From positions 20,675 through 84,674 of the forward strand of contig CAMDTW010000507.1 of NCBI GenBank assembly GCA_945910005.1: a DNA stretch of 64,000 nucleotides. Reading direction: 5' to 3'. The notes below the pieces were generated by a model. That model was not told the DNA's origin and did no database searches. It saw only the letters and a list, made by a program, of their open reading frames with translations. The stretch's first letter is position 1. Each line of letters begins with the position of its first letter. This document shows positions 34,014 to 47,006 of the stretch, one piece after another. The DNA comes from Isoperla grammatica (lineage: Eukaryota > Arthropoda > Insecta > Plecoptera > Perlodidae). A program made the translations under genes and the position numbers.

Positions 34014-37000
34014 GTATGCAATATTCCTCTTAAAACTGGAAGTTTGTGGTAGATAGACTGAAATCAGCCAATTTCTATTTTATGTATTTTTTAACCAAAA
34101 ACGACGAAAAAACTCAATTTATGCATTTTCATTATACTCTTGAAGAATGCAGCCTATAATTCTTATTTTTCAACGGAGGGTGTAACTTCTATAGAAGTTA
34201 TCGAAATGTGACGAAATGGACAAATTGTGCTTATTGGAGCCAGAAACGCTCTTAAACAACGATTTGTCAACTTTGGTTGAAACCCTTAGGAATCCCGGCC
34301 GTATGCAAGATTCCTCTTAAAACTGGAAGTTTGTGGAAGATAGACTGAAATCAGCCAATTTCTATTTTTTATGCATATTTTAACCAAAAACGACGAAAAA
34401 ACTCAATTTATGCATTTTCATTATACTCTTGAAGAATGCAACCTATAATTCTTATTTTTCGACGGAGGGTGTAACTTCTATAGAAATTATCGAAATGTGA
34501 CGAAATGGACAAATTGTGCATATTGGAGCCTGAAACGCTCTAAAACAACGATTTGTTAACTTTGGTTGAAACCCTTAGGAATCCCGGCCGTATGCAAGAT
34601 TCCTCTTAAAACTGGAAGTTTGTGGTAGATAGACTGAAATCAGCCAATTTCTATTTTTTATGCATATTTTAACCAAAATCGAGGAAAAAACTCAATTTAT
34701 GCATTTTTATTATATTCTTGAAGAATGCAACCTATAATTCTTATTTTTCGACGGAGGGTGTAACTTCTATAGAAGTTCTCGAAATGTGACGAAATGGACA
34801 ATTTGTGCTTATTGGAGCCTGAAACGCTCTAAAACAACGATTTGTCAACTTTGGTTGAAACCCTTAGGATCCCAGCCGTATGCAAGATTCCTCTTAAAAC
34901 TGGAAGTTTGTGGTAGATAGACTAAAATCAGCCAATTTCTATATTTTATGCATATTTTAACCAAAAACGACGAAAAAACTCAATTTATGCATTTTCATTA
35001 TACTCTTGAAGAATGCAGCCTATAATTCTTATTTTTCAACGGAGGGTGTAACTTCTATAGAAGTTATCGAAATGTGACGAAATGGACAAATTGTGCTTAT
35101 TGGAGCCTGAAACGCTCTAAAACAACGATTTGTCAACTTTAGTTGAAACCCTTAGGAATCCCGGCCGTATGCAAGATTCCTCTTAAAACTGGAAGTTTGT
35201 GGTAGATAGACTGAAATCAGCCAATTTCTATTTTTTTATGCATATTTTAACCAAAAACGACGAAAAAACTCAATTTATGCATTTTCATTATACTCTTGAA
35301 GAATGCAACCTATAATTCTTATTTTTCGACGGAGGGTGTAACTTCTATAGAAATTATCGAAATGTGACGAAATGGACAAATTGTGCTTATTGGAGCCTGA
35401 AACGCTCTAAAACAACGATTTCTGCAAATAGGTTAAAACCCTTAGGAATCCCAGCCGTATGCAAGATTCCTCTTAAAACTGGAAGTTTGTGGTAGATAGA
35501 CTAAAATCAGCCAATTTCTATATTTTATGCATATTTTAACCAAAAACGACGAAAAAACTCAATTTATGCATTTTCATTATACTCTTGAAGAATGCAGCCT
35601 ATAATTCTTATTTTGCAACGGAGGGTGTAACTTTTATAGAAGTTATCGAAATGTGACGAAATGGACAAATTGTGCTTATTGGAGCCTGAAACGCTCTAAA
35701 ACAACGATTTGTTAACTTTGGTTGAAACCCTTAGGAATCCCGGCCGTATGCAAGATTCCTCTTAAAACTGGAAGTTTGTGGTAGATAGACTGAAATCAGC
35801 CAATTTCTATTTTTTTTGCATATATTAACCAAAAACGACGAAAAAACTCAATTTATGCATTTTCATTATACTCTTGAAGAATGCAACCTATAATTCTTAT
35901 TTTTCGACGGAGGGTGTAACTTCTATAGAAGTAATCGAAATGTGACGAAATGGACAAATTGTGCTTATTGGAGCCTGAAACGCTCTAAAACAACGATTTG
36001 TCAACTTTGGTTGAAACCCTTAGGAATCCCAGCCGTATGCAAGATTCCTCTTAAAACTGGAAGTTTGTGGTAGATAGACTGAAATCAGCCAATTTCTATA
36101 TTTTATGCATATTTTAACCAAAAACGACGAAAGAACTCAATTTATGCATTTTCATTATACTCTTGAAGAATGCAGCCTATAATTCTTATTTTTCAACGGA
36201 GGGTGTAACTTCTATAGAAGTTATCGAAATGTGACGAAATGGACAAATTGTGCTTATTGGAGCCTGAAACGCTCTAAAACAACGATTTGTCAACTTTTGT
36301 TGAAACCCTTAGGAATCCCGGCCGTATGCAAGATTCCTCTTAAAACTGGAAGTTTGTGGTAGATAGACTGAAATCAGCCAATTTCTATTTTTTATGCATA
36401 TTTTAACCAAAAACGACGAAAAAACTCATTTTATGCATTTTCATTATACTCTTGAAGAATGCAACCTATAATTCTTATTTTTCGACGGAGGGTGTAACTT
36501 CTATAGAAGTTATCGAAATGTGACGAAATGGACAAATTGTGCTTATTGGAGCCTGAAACGCTCTAAAACAACGATTTGTGCAATTTGGTTGAAACCCTTA
36601 GGAATCCCAGCCGTATGCAAGATTCCTCTTAAAACTGGAAGTTTGTGGTAGATAGACTAAAATCAGCCAATTTCTATATTTTATGCATATTTTACCAAAA
36701 ACGACGAAAAAACTCAATTTATGCATTTTCATTATACTCTTGAAGAATGCAGCCTATAATTCTTATTTTTCAACGGAGGGTGTAACTTCTATAGAAGTTA
36801 TCGAAATGTAATGAAATGGACAGATTGTGCTTATTGGAGCCTGAAACGCTCTAAAACAACGATTTGTCAACTTTGGTTAAAACCCTTAGGAATCACGGCC
36901 GTATGCAAGATTCCTCTTAAAACTGGAAGTTTGTGGTAGATAGACTAAAATCAGCCAATTTCTATATTTTATGCATATTTTAACCAAAAACGACCAAAAA

Positions 37001-39211
37001 ACTCAATTTATGCATTTTCATAATACTCTTTCAGAATGCACACTAACATTATTATTTTTCAACGGTTGGTGTAACTTCTAAAGTAGTTATCGAAATGTGA
37101 CGAAATGGACAAATTGTGCTTATTGGAGCCTGAAACGCTCTAAAACAACGATTTGTCAACTTTGGTTGAAACCCTTAGGAATCCCAGCCGTATGCAAGAT
37201 TCCTCTTAAAACTGGAAGTTTGTGGTAGATAGACTGAAATCAGCCAATTTCTATATTTTATGCATATTTTAACCACAAACGACGAAAAAACTCAATTTAT
37301 GCATTTTCATTATACTCTTGAAGAATGCAGCCTATAATTCTTATTTTTCAACGGAGGGTGTAACTTCTATAGAAGTTATCGAAATGTGACGAAATGGACA
37401 AATTGTGCTTATTGGAGCCTGAAACGCTCTAAAACAACGATTTGTCAACTTTGGTTGAAACCCTTAGGATCCCAGCCGTATGCAAGATTCCTCTTAAAAC
37501 TGGAAGTTTGTGGTAGATAGACTAAAATCAGCCAATTTCTATATTTTATGCATATTTTAACCAAAAACGACGAAAAAACTCAATTTATGCATTTTCATTA
37601 TACTCTTGAAGAATGCAGCCTATAATTCTTATTTTTCAACGGAGGGTGTAACTTCTATAGAAGTTATCGAAATGTGACGAAATGGACAAATTGTGCTTAT
37701 TGGAGCCTGAAACGCTCTAAAACAACGATTTGTCAACTTTGGTTGAAACCCTTAGGAATCCCGGCCGTATGCAAGATTCCTCTTAAAACTGGAAGTTTGT
37801 GGTAGATAGACTGAAATCAGCCAATTTCTATTTTTTATGCATATTTTAACCAAAAACGACGAAAAAACTCAATTTATGCATTTTCATTATACTCTTGAAG
37901 AATGCAACCTATAATTCTTATTTTTCGACGGAGGGTGTAACTTCTATAGAAATTATCGAAATGTGACGAAATGGACAAATTGTGCTTATTGGAGCCTGAA
38001 ACGCTCTAAAACAACGATTTGTCAACTTTGGTTGAAACCCTTAGGAATCCCGGCCGTATGCAAGATTCCTCTTAAAACTGGAAGTTTGTGGTAGATAGAC
38101 TGAAATCAGCCAGTTTCCATTTTTTATGCATATTTTAACCGAAAACGACGAAAAAACTCAATTTATGCATTTTCATTATACTCTTGAAGAATGCAACCTA
38201 TAATTCTTATTTTTTGACGGAGGGGTGAACTTCTATAGAAGTTATCGAAATGTGACGAAATGGACAAATTGTGCTTATTGGAGCCTGAAACGCTCTAAAA
38301 CAACGATTTGTGCAAATAGGTTAAAACCCTTAGGAATCCCAGCCGTATGCAAGATTCCTCTTAAAACTGGAAGTTTGTGGTAGATAGACTAAAATCAGCC
38401 AATTTCTATATTTTATGCATATTTTAACCAAAAACGACGAAAAAACTCAATTTATGCATTTTCATTATACTCTTGAAGAATGCAGCCTATAATTCTTATT
38501 TTGCAACGGAGGGTGTAACTTCTATAGAAGTTATCGAAATGTGACGAAATGGACAAATTGTGCTTATTGGAGCCTGAAACGCTCTAAAACAACGATTTGT
38601 TAACTTTGGTTGAAACCCTTAGGAATCCCGGCCGTATGCAAGATTCCTCTTAAAACTGGAAGTTTGTGGTAGATAGACTGAAATCAGCCAATTTCTATTT
38701 TTTTTGCATATATTAACCAAAAACGACGAAAAAACTCAATTTATGCATTTTCATTATACTCTTGAAGAATGCAACCTATAATTCTTATTTTTCGACGGAG
38801 GGTGTAACTTCTATAGAAGTAATCGAAATGTGACGAAATGGACAAATTGTGCTTATTGGAGCCTGAAACGCTCTAAAACAACGATTTGTCAACTTTGGTT
38901 GAAACCCTTAGGAATCCCAGCCGTATGCAAGATTCCTCTTAAAACTGGAAGTTTGTGGTAGATAGACTGAAATCAGCCAATTTCTATATTTTATGCATAT
39001 TTTAACCAAAAACGACGAAAAAACTCAATTTATGCATTTTCATTATACTCTTGAAGAATGCAGCCTATAATTCTTATTTTTCAACGGAGGTTGTAACTTC
39101 TATAGAAGTTATCGAAATGTGACGAAATGGACAAATTGTGCTTATTGGAGCCTGAAACGCTCTAAAACAACGATTTGTCAACTTTGGTTGAAACCCTTAG
39201 GAATCCCAGCC
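34014..39211 (+). repeat. 18-monomer higher-order unit, copy 1 (5198 bp)
   Basis: Private tags recur 5195-5198 bases later in the same order: GCAATATTCC (34014/39212), GTGGAAGATAG (34301/39499), AAAATCGAGG and AAGTTCTCG (34590/39788), CTTAGGATCCC (34878/40076), TTTTGCAACGG (35457/40654), C (36901/42098) and CTTAGGATCCC again (37478/42675). The copies abut, so this is a direct tandem duplication of 18 monomers. Confidence 0.9.
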
Positions 39212-42200
39212 GTATGCAATATTCCTCTTAAAACTGGAAGTTTGTGGTAGATAGACTGAAATCAGCCAATTTCTATTTTATGCATTTTTTAACCAAAAAC
39301 GACGAAAAAACTCAATTTATGCATTTTCATTATACTCTTGAAGAATGCAGCCTATAATTCTTATTTTTCAACGGAGGGTGTAACTTCTATAGAAGTTATC
39401 GAAATGTGACGAAATGGACAAATTGTGCTTATTGGAGCCAGAAACGCTCTTAAACAACGATTTGTCAACTTTGGTTGAAACCCTTAGGAATCCCGGCCGT
39501 ATGCAAGATTCCTCTTAAAACTGGAAGTTTGTGGAAGATAGACTGAAATCAGCCAATTTCTATTTTTTATGCATATTTTAACCAAAAACGACGAAAAAAC
39601 TCAATTTATGCATTTTCATTATACTCTTGAAGAATGCAACCTATAATTCTTATTTTTCGACGGAGGGTGTAACTTCTATAGAAATTATCGAAATGTGACG
39701 AAATGGACAAATTGTGCATATTGGAGCCTGAAACGCTCTAAAACAACGATTTGTTAACTTTGGTTGAAACCCTTAGGAATCCCGGCCGTATGCAAGATTC
39801 CTCTTAAAACTGGAAGTTTGTGGTAGATAGACTGAAATCAGCCAATTTCTATTTTTTATGCATATTTTAACCAAAATCGAGGAAAAAACTCAATTTATGC
39901 ATTTTTATTATATTCTTGAAGAATGCAACCTATAATTCTTATTTTTCGACGGAGGGTGTAACTTCTATAGAAGTTCTCGAAATGTGACGAAATGGACAAT
40001 TTGTGCTTATTGGAGCCTGAAACGCTCTAAAACAACGATTTGTCAACTTTGGTTGAAACCCTTAGGATCCCAGCCGTATGCAAGATTCCTCTTAAAACTG
40101 GAAGTTTGTGGTAGATAGACTAAAATCAGCCAATTTCTATATTTTATGCATATTTTAACCAAAAACGACGAAAAAACTCAATTTATGCATTTTCATTATA
40201 CTCTTGAAGAATGCAGCCTATAATTCTTATTTTTCAACGGAGGGTGTAACTTCTATAGAAGTTATCGAAATGTGACGAAATGGACAAATTGTGCTTATTG
40301 GAGCCTGAAACGCTCTAAAACAACGATTTGTCAACTTTAGTTGAAACCCTTAGGAATCCCGGCCGTATGCAAGATTCCTCTTAAAACTGGAAGTTTGTGG
40401 TAGATAGACTGAAATCAGCCAATTTCTATTTTTTATGCATATTTTAACCAAAAACGACGAAAAAACTCAATTTATGCATTTTCATTATACTCTTGAAGAA
40501 TGCAACCTATAATTCTTATTTTTCGACGGAGGGTGTAACTTCTATAGAAATTATCGAAATGTGACGAAATGGACAAATTGTGCTTATTGGAGCCTGAAAC
40601 GCTCTAAAACAACGATTTGTGCAAATAGGTTAAAACCCTTAGGAATCCCAGCCGTATGCAAGATTCCTCTTAAAACTGGAAGTTTGTGGTAGATAGACTA
40701 AAATCAGCCAATTTCTATATTTTATGCATATTTTAACCAAAAACGACGAAAAAACTCAATTTATGCATTTTCATTATACTCTTGAAGAATGCAGCCTATA
40801 ATTCTTATTTTGCAACGGAGGGTGTAACTTCTATAGAAGTTATCGAAATGTGACGAAATGGACAAATTGTGCTTATTGGAGCCTGAAACGCTCTAAAACA
40901 ACGATTTGTTAACTTTGGTTGAAACCCTTAGGAATCCCGGCCGTATGCAAGATTCCTCTTAAAACTGGAAGTTTGTGGTAGATAGACTGAAATCAGCCAA
41001 TTTCTATTTTTTTTGCATATATTAACCAAAAACGACGAAAAAACTCAATTTATGCATTTTCATTATACTCTTGAAGAATGCAACCTATAATTCTTATTTT
41101 TCGACGGAGGGTGTAACTTCTATAGAAGTAATCGAAATGTGACGAAATGGACAAATTGTGCTTATTGGAGCCTGAAACGCTCTAAAACAACGATTTGTCA
41201 ACTTTGGTTGAAACCCTTAGGAATCCCAGCCGTATGCAAGATTCCTCTTAAAACTGGAAGTTTGTGGTAGATAGACTGAAATCAGCCAATTTCTATATTT
41301 TATGCATATTTTAACCAAAAACGACGAAAAAACTCAATTTATGCATTTTCATTATACTCTTGAAGAATGCAGCCTATAATTCTTATTTTTCAACGGAGGG
41401 TGTAACTTCTATAGAAATTATCGAAATGTGACGAAATGGACAAATTGTGCTTATTGGAGCCTGAAACGCTCTAAAACAACGATTTGTCAACTTTTGTTGA
41501 AACCCTTAGGAATCCCGGCCGTATGCAAGATTCCTCTTAAAACTGGAAGTTTGTGGTAGATAGACTGAAATCAGCCAATTTCTATTTTTTATGCATATTT
41601 TAACCAAAAACGACGAAAAAACTCAATTTATGCATTTTCATTATACTCTTGAAGAATGCAACCTATAATTCTTATTTTTCGACGGAGGGTGTAACTTCTA
41701 TAGAAGTTATCGAAATGTGACGAAATGGACAAATTGTGCTTATTGGAGCCTGAAACGCTCTAAAACAACGATTTGTGCAATTTGGTTGAAACCCTTAGGA
41801 ATCCCAGCCGTATGCAAGATTCCTCTTAAAACTGGAAGTTTGTGGTAGATAGACTAAAATCAGCCAATTTCTATATTTTATGCATATTTTACCAAAAACG
41901 ACGAAAAAACTCAATTTATGCATTTTCATTATACTCTTGAAGAATGCAGCCTATAATTCTTATTTTTCAACGTAGGGTGTAACTTCTATAGAAGTTATCG
42001 AAATGTGATGAAATGGACAGATTGTGCTTATTGGAGCCTGAAACGCTCTAAAACAACGATTTGTCAACTTTGGTTAAAACCCTTAGGAATCACGGCCGTA
42101 TGCAAGATTCCTCTTAAAACTGGAAGTTTGTGGTAGATAGACTAAAATCAGCCAATTTCTATATTTTATGCATATTTTAACCAAAAACGACCAAAAAACT

Positions 42201-44406
42201 CAATTTATGCATTTTCATAATACTCTTTCAGAATGCACACTAACATTATTATTTTTCAACGGTTGGTGTAACTTCTAAAGTAGTTATCGAAATGTGACGA
42301 AATGGACAAATTGTGCTTATTGGAGCCTGAAACGCTCTAAAACAACGATTTGTCAACTTTGGTTGAAACCCTTAGGAATCCCAGCCGTATGCAAGATTCC
42401 TCTTAAAACTGGAAGTTTGTGGTAGATAGACTGAAATCAGCCAATTTCTATATTTTATGCATATTTTAACCACAAACGACGAAAAAACTCAATTTATGCA
42501 TTTTCATTATACTCTTGAAGAATGCAGCCTATAATTCTTATTTTTCAACGGAGGGTGTAACTTCTATAGAAGTTATCGAAATGTGACGAAATGGACAAAT
42601 TGTGCTTATTGGAGCCTGAAACGCTCTAAAACAACGATTTGTCAACTTTGGTTGAAACCCTTAGGATCCCAGCCGTATGCAAGATTCCTCTTAAAACTGG
42701 AAGTTTGTGGTAGATAGACTAAAATCAGCCAATTTCTATATTTTATGCATATTTTAACCAAAAACGACGAAAAAACTCAATTTATGCATTTTCATTATAC
42801 TCTTGAAGAATGCAGCCTATAATTCTTATTTTTCAACGGAGGGTGTTACTTCTATAGAAGTTATCGAAATGTGACGAAATGGACAAATTGTGCTTATTGG
42901 AGCCTGAAACGCTCTAAAACAACGATTTGTCAACTTTAGTTGAAACCCTTAGGAATCCCGGCCGTATGCAAGATTCCTCTTAAAACTGGAAGTTTGTGGT
43001 AGATAGACTGAAATCAGCCAATTTCTATTTTTTATGCATATTTTAACCAAAAACGACGAAAAAACTCAATTTATGCATTTTCATTATACTCTTGAAGAAT
43101 GCAACCTATAATTCTTATTTTTCGACGGAGGGTGTAACTTCTATAGAAATTATCGAAATGTGACGAAATGGACAAATTGTGCTTATTGGAGCCTGAAACG
43201 CTCTAAAACAACGATTTGTCAACTTTGGTTGAAACCCTTAGGAATCCCGGCCGTATGCAAGATTCCTCTTAAAACTGGAAGTTTGTGGTAGATAGACTGA
43301 AATCAGCCAGTTTCCATTTTTTATGCATATTTTAACCGAAAACGACGAAAAAACTCAATTTATGCATTTTCATTATACTCTTGAAGAATGCAACCTATAA
43401 TTCTTATTTTTTGACGGAGGGTGAACTTCTATAGAAGTTATCGAAATGTGACGAAATGGACAAATTGTGCTTATTGGAGCCTGAAACGCTCTAAAACAAC
43501 GATTTGTGCAAATAGGTTAAAACCCTTAGGAATCCCAGCCGTATGCAAGATTCCTCTTAAAACTGGAAGTTTGTGGTAGATAGACTAAAATCAGCCAATT
43601 TCTATATTTTATGCATATTTTAACCAAAAACGACGAAAAAACTCAATTTATGCATTTTCATTATACTCTTGAAGAATGCAGCCTATAATTCTTATTTTGC
43701 AACGGAGGGTGTAACTTCTATAGAAGTTATCGAAATGTGACGAAATGGACAAATTGTGCTTATTGGAGCCTGAAACGCTCTAAAACAACGATTTGTTAAC
43801 TTTGGTTGAAACCCTTAGGAATCCCGGCCGTATGCAAGATTCCTCTTAAAACTGGAAGTTTGTGGTAGATAGACTGAAATCAGCCAATTTCTATTTTTTT
43901 TGCATATATTAACCAAAAACGACGAAAAAACTCAATTTATGCATTTTCATTATACTCTTGAAGAATGCAACCTATAATTCTTATTTTCGACGGAGGGTGT
44001 AACTTCTATAGAAGTAATCGAAATGTGACGAAATGGACAAATTGTGCTTATTGGAGCCTGAAACGCTCTAAAACAACGATTTGTTAACTTTGGTTGAAAC
44101 CCTTAGGAATCCCAGCCGTATGCAAGATTCCTCTTAAAACTGGAAGTTTGTGGTAGATAGACTGAAATCAGCCAATTTCTATATTTTATGCATATTTTAA
44201 CCAAAAACGACGAAAAAACTCAATTTATGCATTTTCATTATACTCTTGAAGAATGCAGCCTATAATTCTTATTTTTCAACGGAGGGTGTAACTTCTATAG
44301 AAGTTATCGAAATGTGACGAAATGGACAAATTGTGCTTATTGGAGCCTGAAACGCTCTAAAACAACGATTTGTCAACTTTTGTTGAAACCCTTAGGAATC
44401 CCGGCC
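39212..44406 (+). repeat. 18-monomer higher-order unit, copy 2 (5195 bp)
   Basis: Matches 34014-39211 monomer for monomer up to the one starting at 44118. From 44407 the order departs because that monomer is a B/A fusion and is followed directly by C. From 40365 onward it is also part of the next, larger duplication, so the two amplification events overlap. Confidence 0.88.
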
Positions 44407-47006
44407 GTATGCAAGATTCCTCTTAAAACTGGAAGTTTGTGGTAGATAGACTGAAATCAGCCAATTTCTATTTTTTATGCATATTTTACCAAAAACGACG
44501 AAAAAACTCAATTTATGCATTTTCATTATACTCTTGAAGAATGCAGCCTATAATTCTTATTTTTCAACGGAGGGTGTAACTTCTATAGAAGTTATCGAAA
44601 TGTGATGAAATGGACAGATTGTGCTTATTGGAGCCTGAAACGCTCTAAAACAACGATTTGTCAACTTTGGTTAAAACCCTTAGGAATCACGGCCGTATGC
44701 AAGATTCCTCTTAAAACTGGAAGTTTGTGGTAGATAGACTAAAATCAGCCAATTTCTATATTTTATGCATATTTTAACCAAAAACGACCAAAAAACTCAA
44801 TTTATGCATTTTCATAATACTCTTTCAGAATGCACACTAACATTATTATTTTTCAACGGTTGGTGTAACTTCTAAAGTAGTTATCGAAATGTGACGAAAT
44901 GGACAAATTGTGCTTATTGGAGCCTGAAACGCTCTAAAACAACGATTTGTCAACTTTGGTTGAAACCCTTAGGAATCCCAGCCGTATGCAAGATTCCTCT
45001 TAAAACTGGAAGTTTGTGGTAGATAGACTGAAATCAGCCAATTTCTATATTTTATGCATATTTTAACCACAAACGACGAAAAAACTCAATTTATGCATTT
45101 TCATTATACTCTTGAAGAATGCAGCCTATAATTCTTATTTTTCAACGGAGGGTGTAACTTCTATAGAAGTTATCGAAATGTGACGAAATGGACAAATTGT
45201 GCTTATTGAAGCCTGAAACGCTCTAAAACAACGATTTGTCAACTTTGGTTGAAACCCTTAGGAATCCCGGCCGTATGCAAGATTCCTTTTAAAACTGGAA
45301 GTTTGTGGTAGATAGACTGAAATCAGCCAATTTCTATTTTTTATGCATATTTTAACCAAAAACGACGAAAAAACTCAATTTATGCATTTTCATTATACTC
45401 TTGAAGAATGCAACCTATAATTCTTATTTTTCGACGGAGGGTGTAACTTCTATAGAAGTTATCGAAATGTGACGAAATGGACAAATTGTGCTTATTGGAG
45501 CCTGAAACGCTCTAAAACAACGATTTGTGCATTTTGGTTGAAACCCTTAGGAATCCCAGCCCTATGCAAGATTCCTCTTAAAACTGGAAGTTTGTGGTAG
45601 ATAGACTAAAATCAGCCAATTTCTATATTTTATGCATATTTTAACCAAAAACGACGAAAAAACTCAATTTATGCATTTTCATTATACTCTTGAAGAATGC
45701 AGCCTATAATTCTTATTTTTCAACGGAGGGTGTAACTTCTATAGAAGTTATCGAAATGTGATGAAATGGACAAATTGTGCTTATTGGAGCCTGAAACGCT
45801 CTAAAACAACGATTTGTGCAATTTGGTTGAAACCCTTAGGAATCCCAGCCGTATGCAAGATTCCTCATAAAACTGGAAGTTTGTGGTAGATAGACTAAAA
45901 TCAGCCAATTTCTATGTTTTATGCATATTTTAACCAAAAACGACGAAAAAACTCAATTTATGCATTTTCATTATACTCTTGAAGAATGCAACCTATAATT
46001 CTTATTTTTCGACGGAGGGTGTAACTTCTATAGAAGTTATCGAAATGTGACGAAATGGACAAATTGTGCTTATTGGAGATTGAAACGCTCTCAAACAACG
46101 ATTTGTGCAATTTGGTTGAAACCCTTAGGAATCCCAGCCGTATGCAAGAATCCTCTTAAAACTGGAAGTTTGTGGTAGATAGACTAAAATCAGCCAATTT
46201 CTATATTTTATGCATATTTTAACCAAAAATGACGAAAAAACTCAATTTATGCATTTTCATTATACTCTTGAAGAATGCAGCCTATAGTTCTTATTTTTCA
46301 ACGGAGGTTGTAACTTCTATAGAAGTTATTGAAATGTGACGAAATGGACAAATTGTGCTTATTGGAGCCTGAAACGCTCTAAAACAACGATTTGTCAAAT
46401 TTGGTTGAAACCCTTAGGAATCCCGGCCGTATGCAAGATTCCTCTTAAAACTGGAAGTTTATGGTAGATAGACTGAAATCAGCCAATTTCTATTTTTTAT
46501 GCATATTTTAACCAAAACAGACGAAAAAACTCAATTTATGCATTTTCATTATACTCTTGAAGAATGCAACCTATAATTCTTATTTTTCGACGGAGGGTGT
46601 AACTTCTATAGAAGTTATCGAAATGTGACGAAATGGACAAATTGTGCTTATTGGAGCCTGCAACGCTCTCAAACAACGATTTGTGCAATTTGGTTGAAAC
46701 CCTTAGGAATCCCAGCCGTATGCAAGATTCCTCTTAAAACTGGAAGTTTGTGGTAGATAGACTAAAATCAGCCAATTTCTATATTTTATGCATATTTTAA
46801 CCAAAAACGACGAAAAAACTCAATTTATGCATTTTCATTATACTCTTGAAGAATGCAGCCTATAATTCTTATTTTTCAACGGAGGTTGTAACTTCTATAG
46901 AAAATATCGAAATGTGACGAAATGGACAAATTGTGCTTATTGGAGCCTGAAACGCTCTAAAACAACGATTTGTCAACTTTAGTTGAAACCCTTAGGAATC
47001 CCGGCC
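40365..47006 (+). repeat. 23-monomer higher-order unit, copy 1 (6642 bp)
   Basis: Markers recur at 6642-6644 bases in the left part: AGAAATTATCG (41232/47874), CAACGTAGGG (41810/48452), C (42098/48740) and TTTGTTAACTTTGG (43830/50473). In the right part the offset is 6934-6936: CCTTTTAAAACTGG (45273/52207), CAGCCCTATGC (45562/52496), CCTCATAAAACTGG (45851/52786), GAAGTTATTG (46140/53075) and GCCTGCAA (46429/53364). The one-monomer jump is explained by the fused monomer at 44407. Confidence 0.9.
44407..44694 (+). repeat. Fused B/A monomer (one-monomer loss)
   Basis: The 5' part (ACTGAAATC, TTTTTTATGC) is that of the B monomer at 51052 or 41521. From CATATTTTACC onward it is the A monomer of 51341 or 41810, including GTGATGAAATGG and GACAGATTG. 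The exchange kept the monomer register and removed one repeat. Confidence 0.85.
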
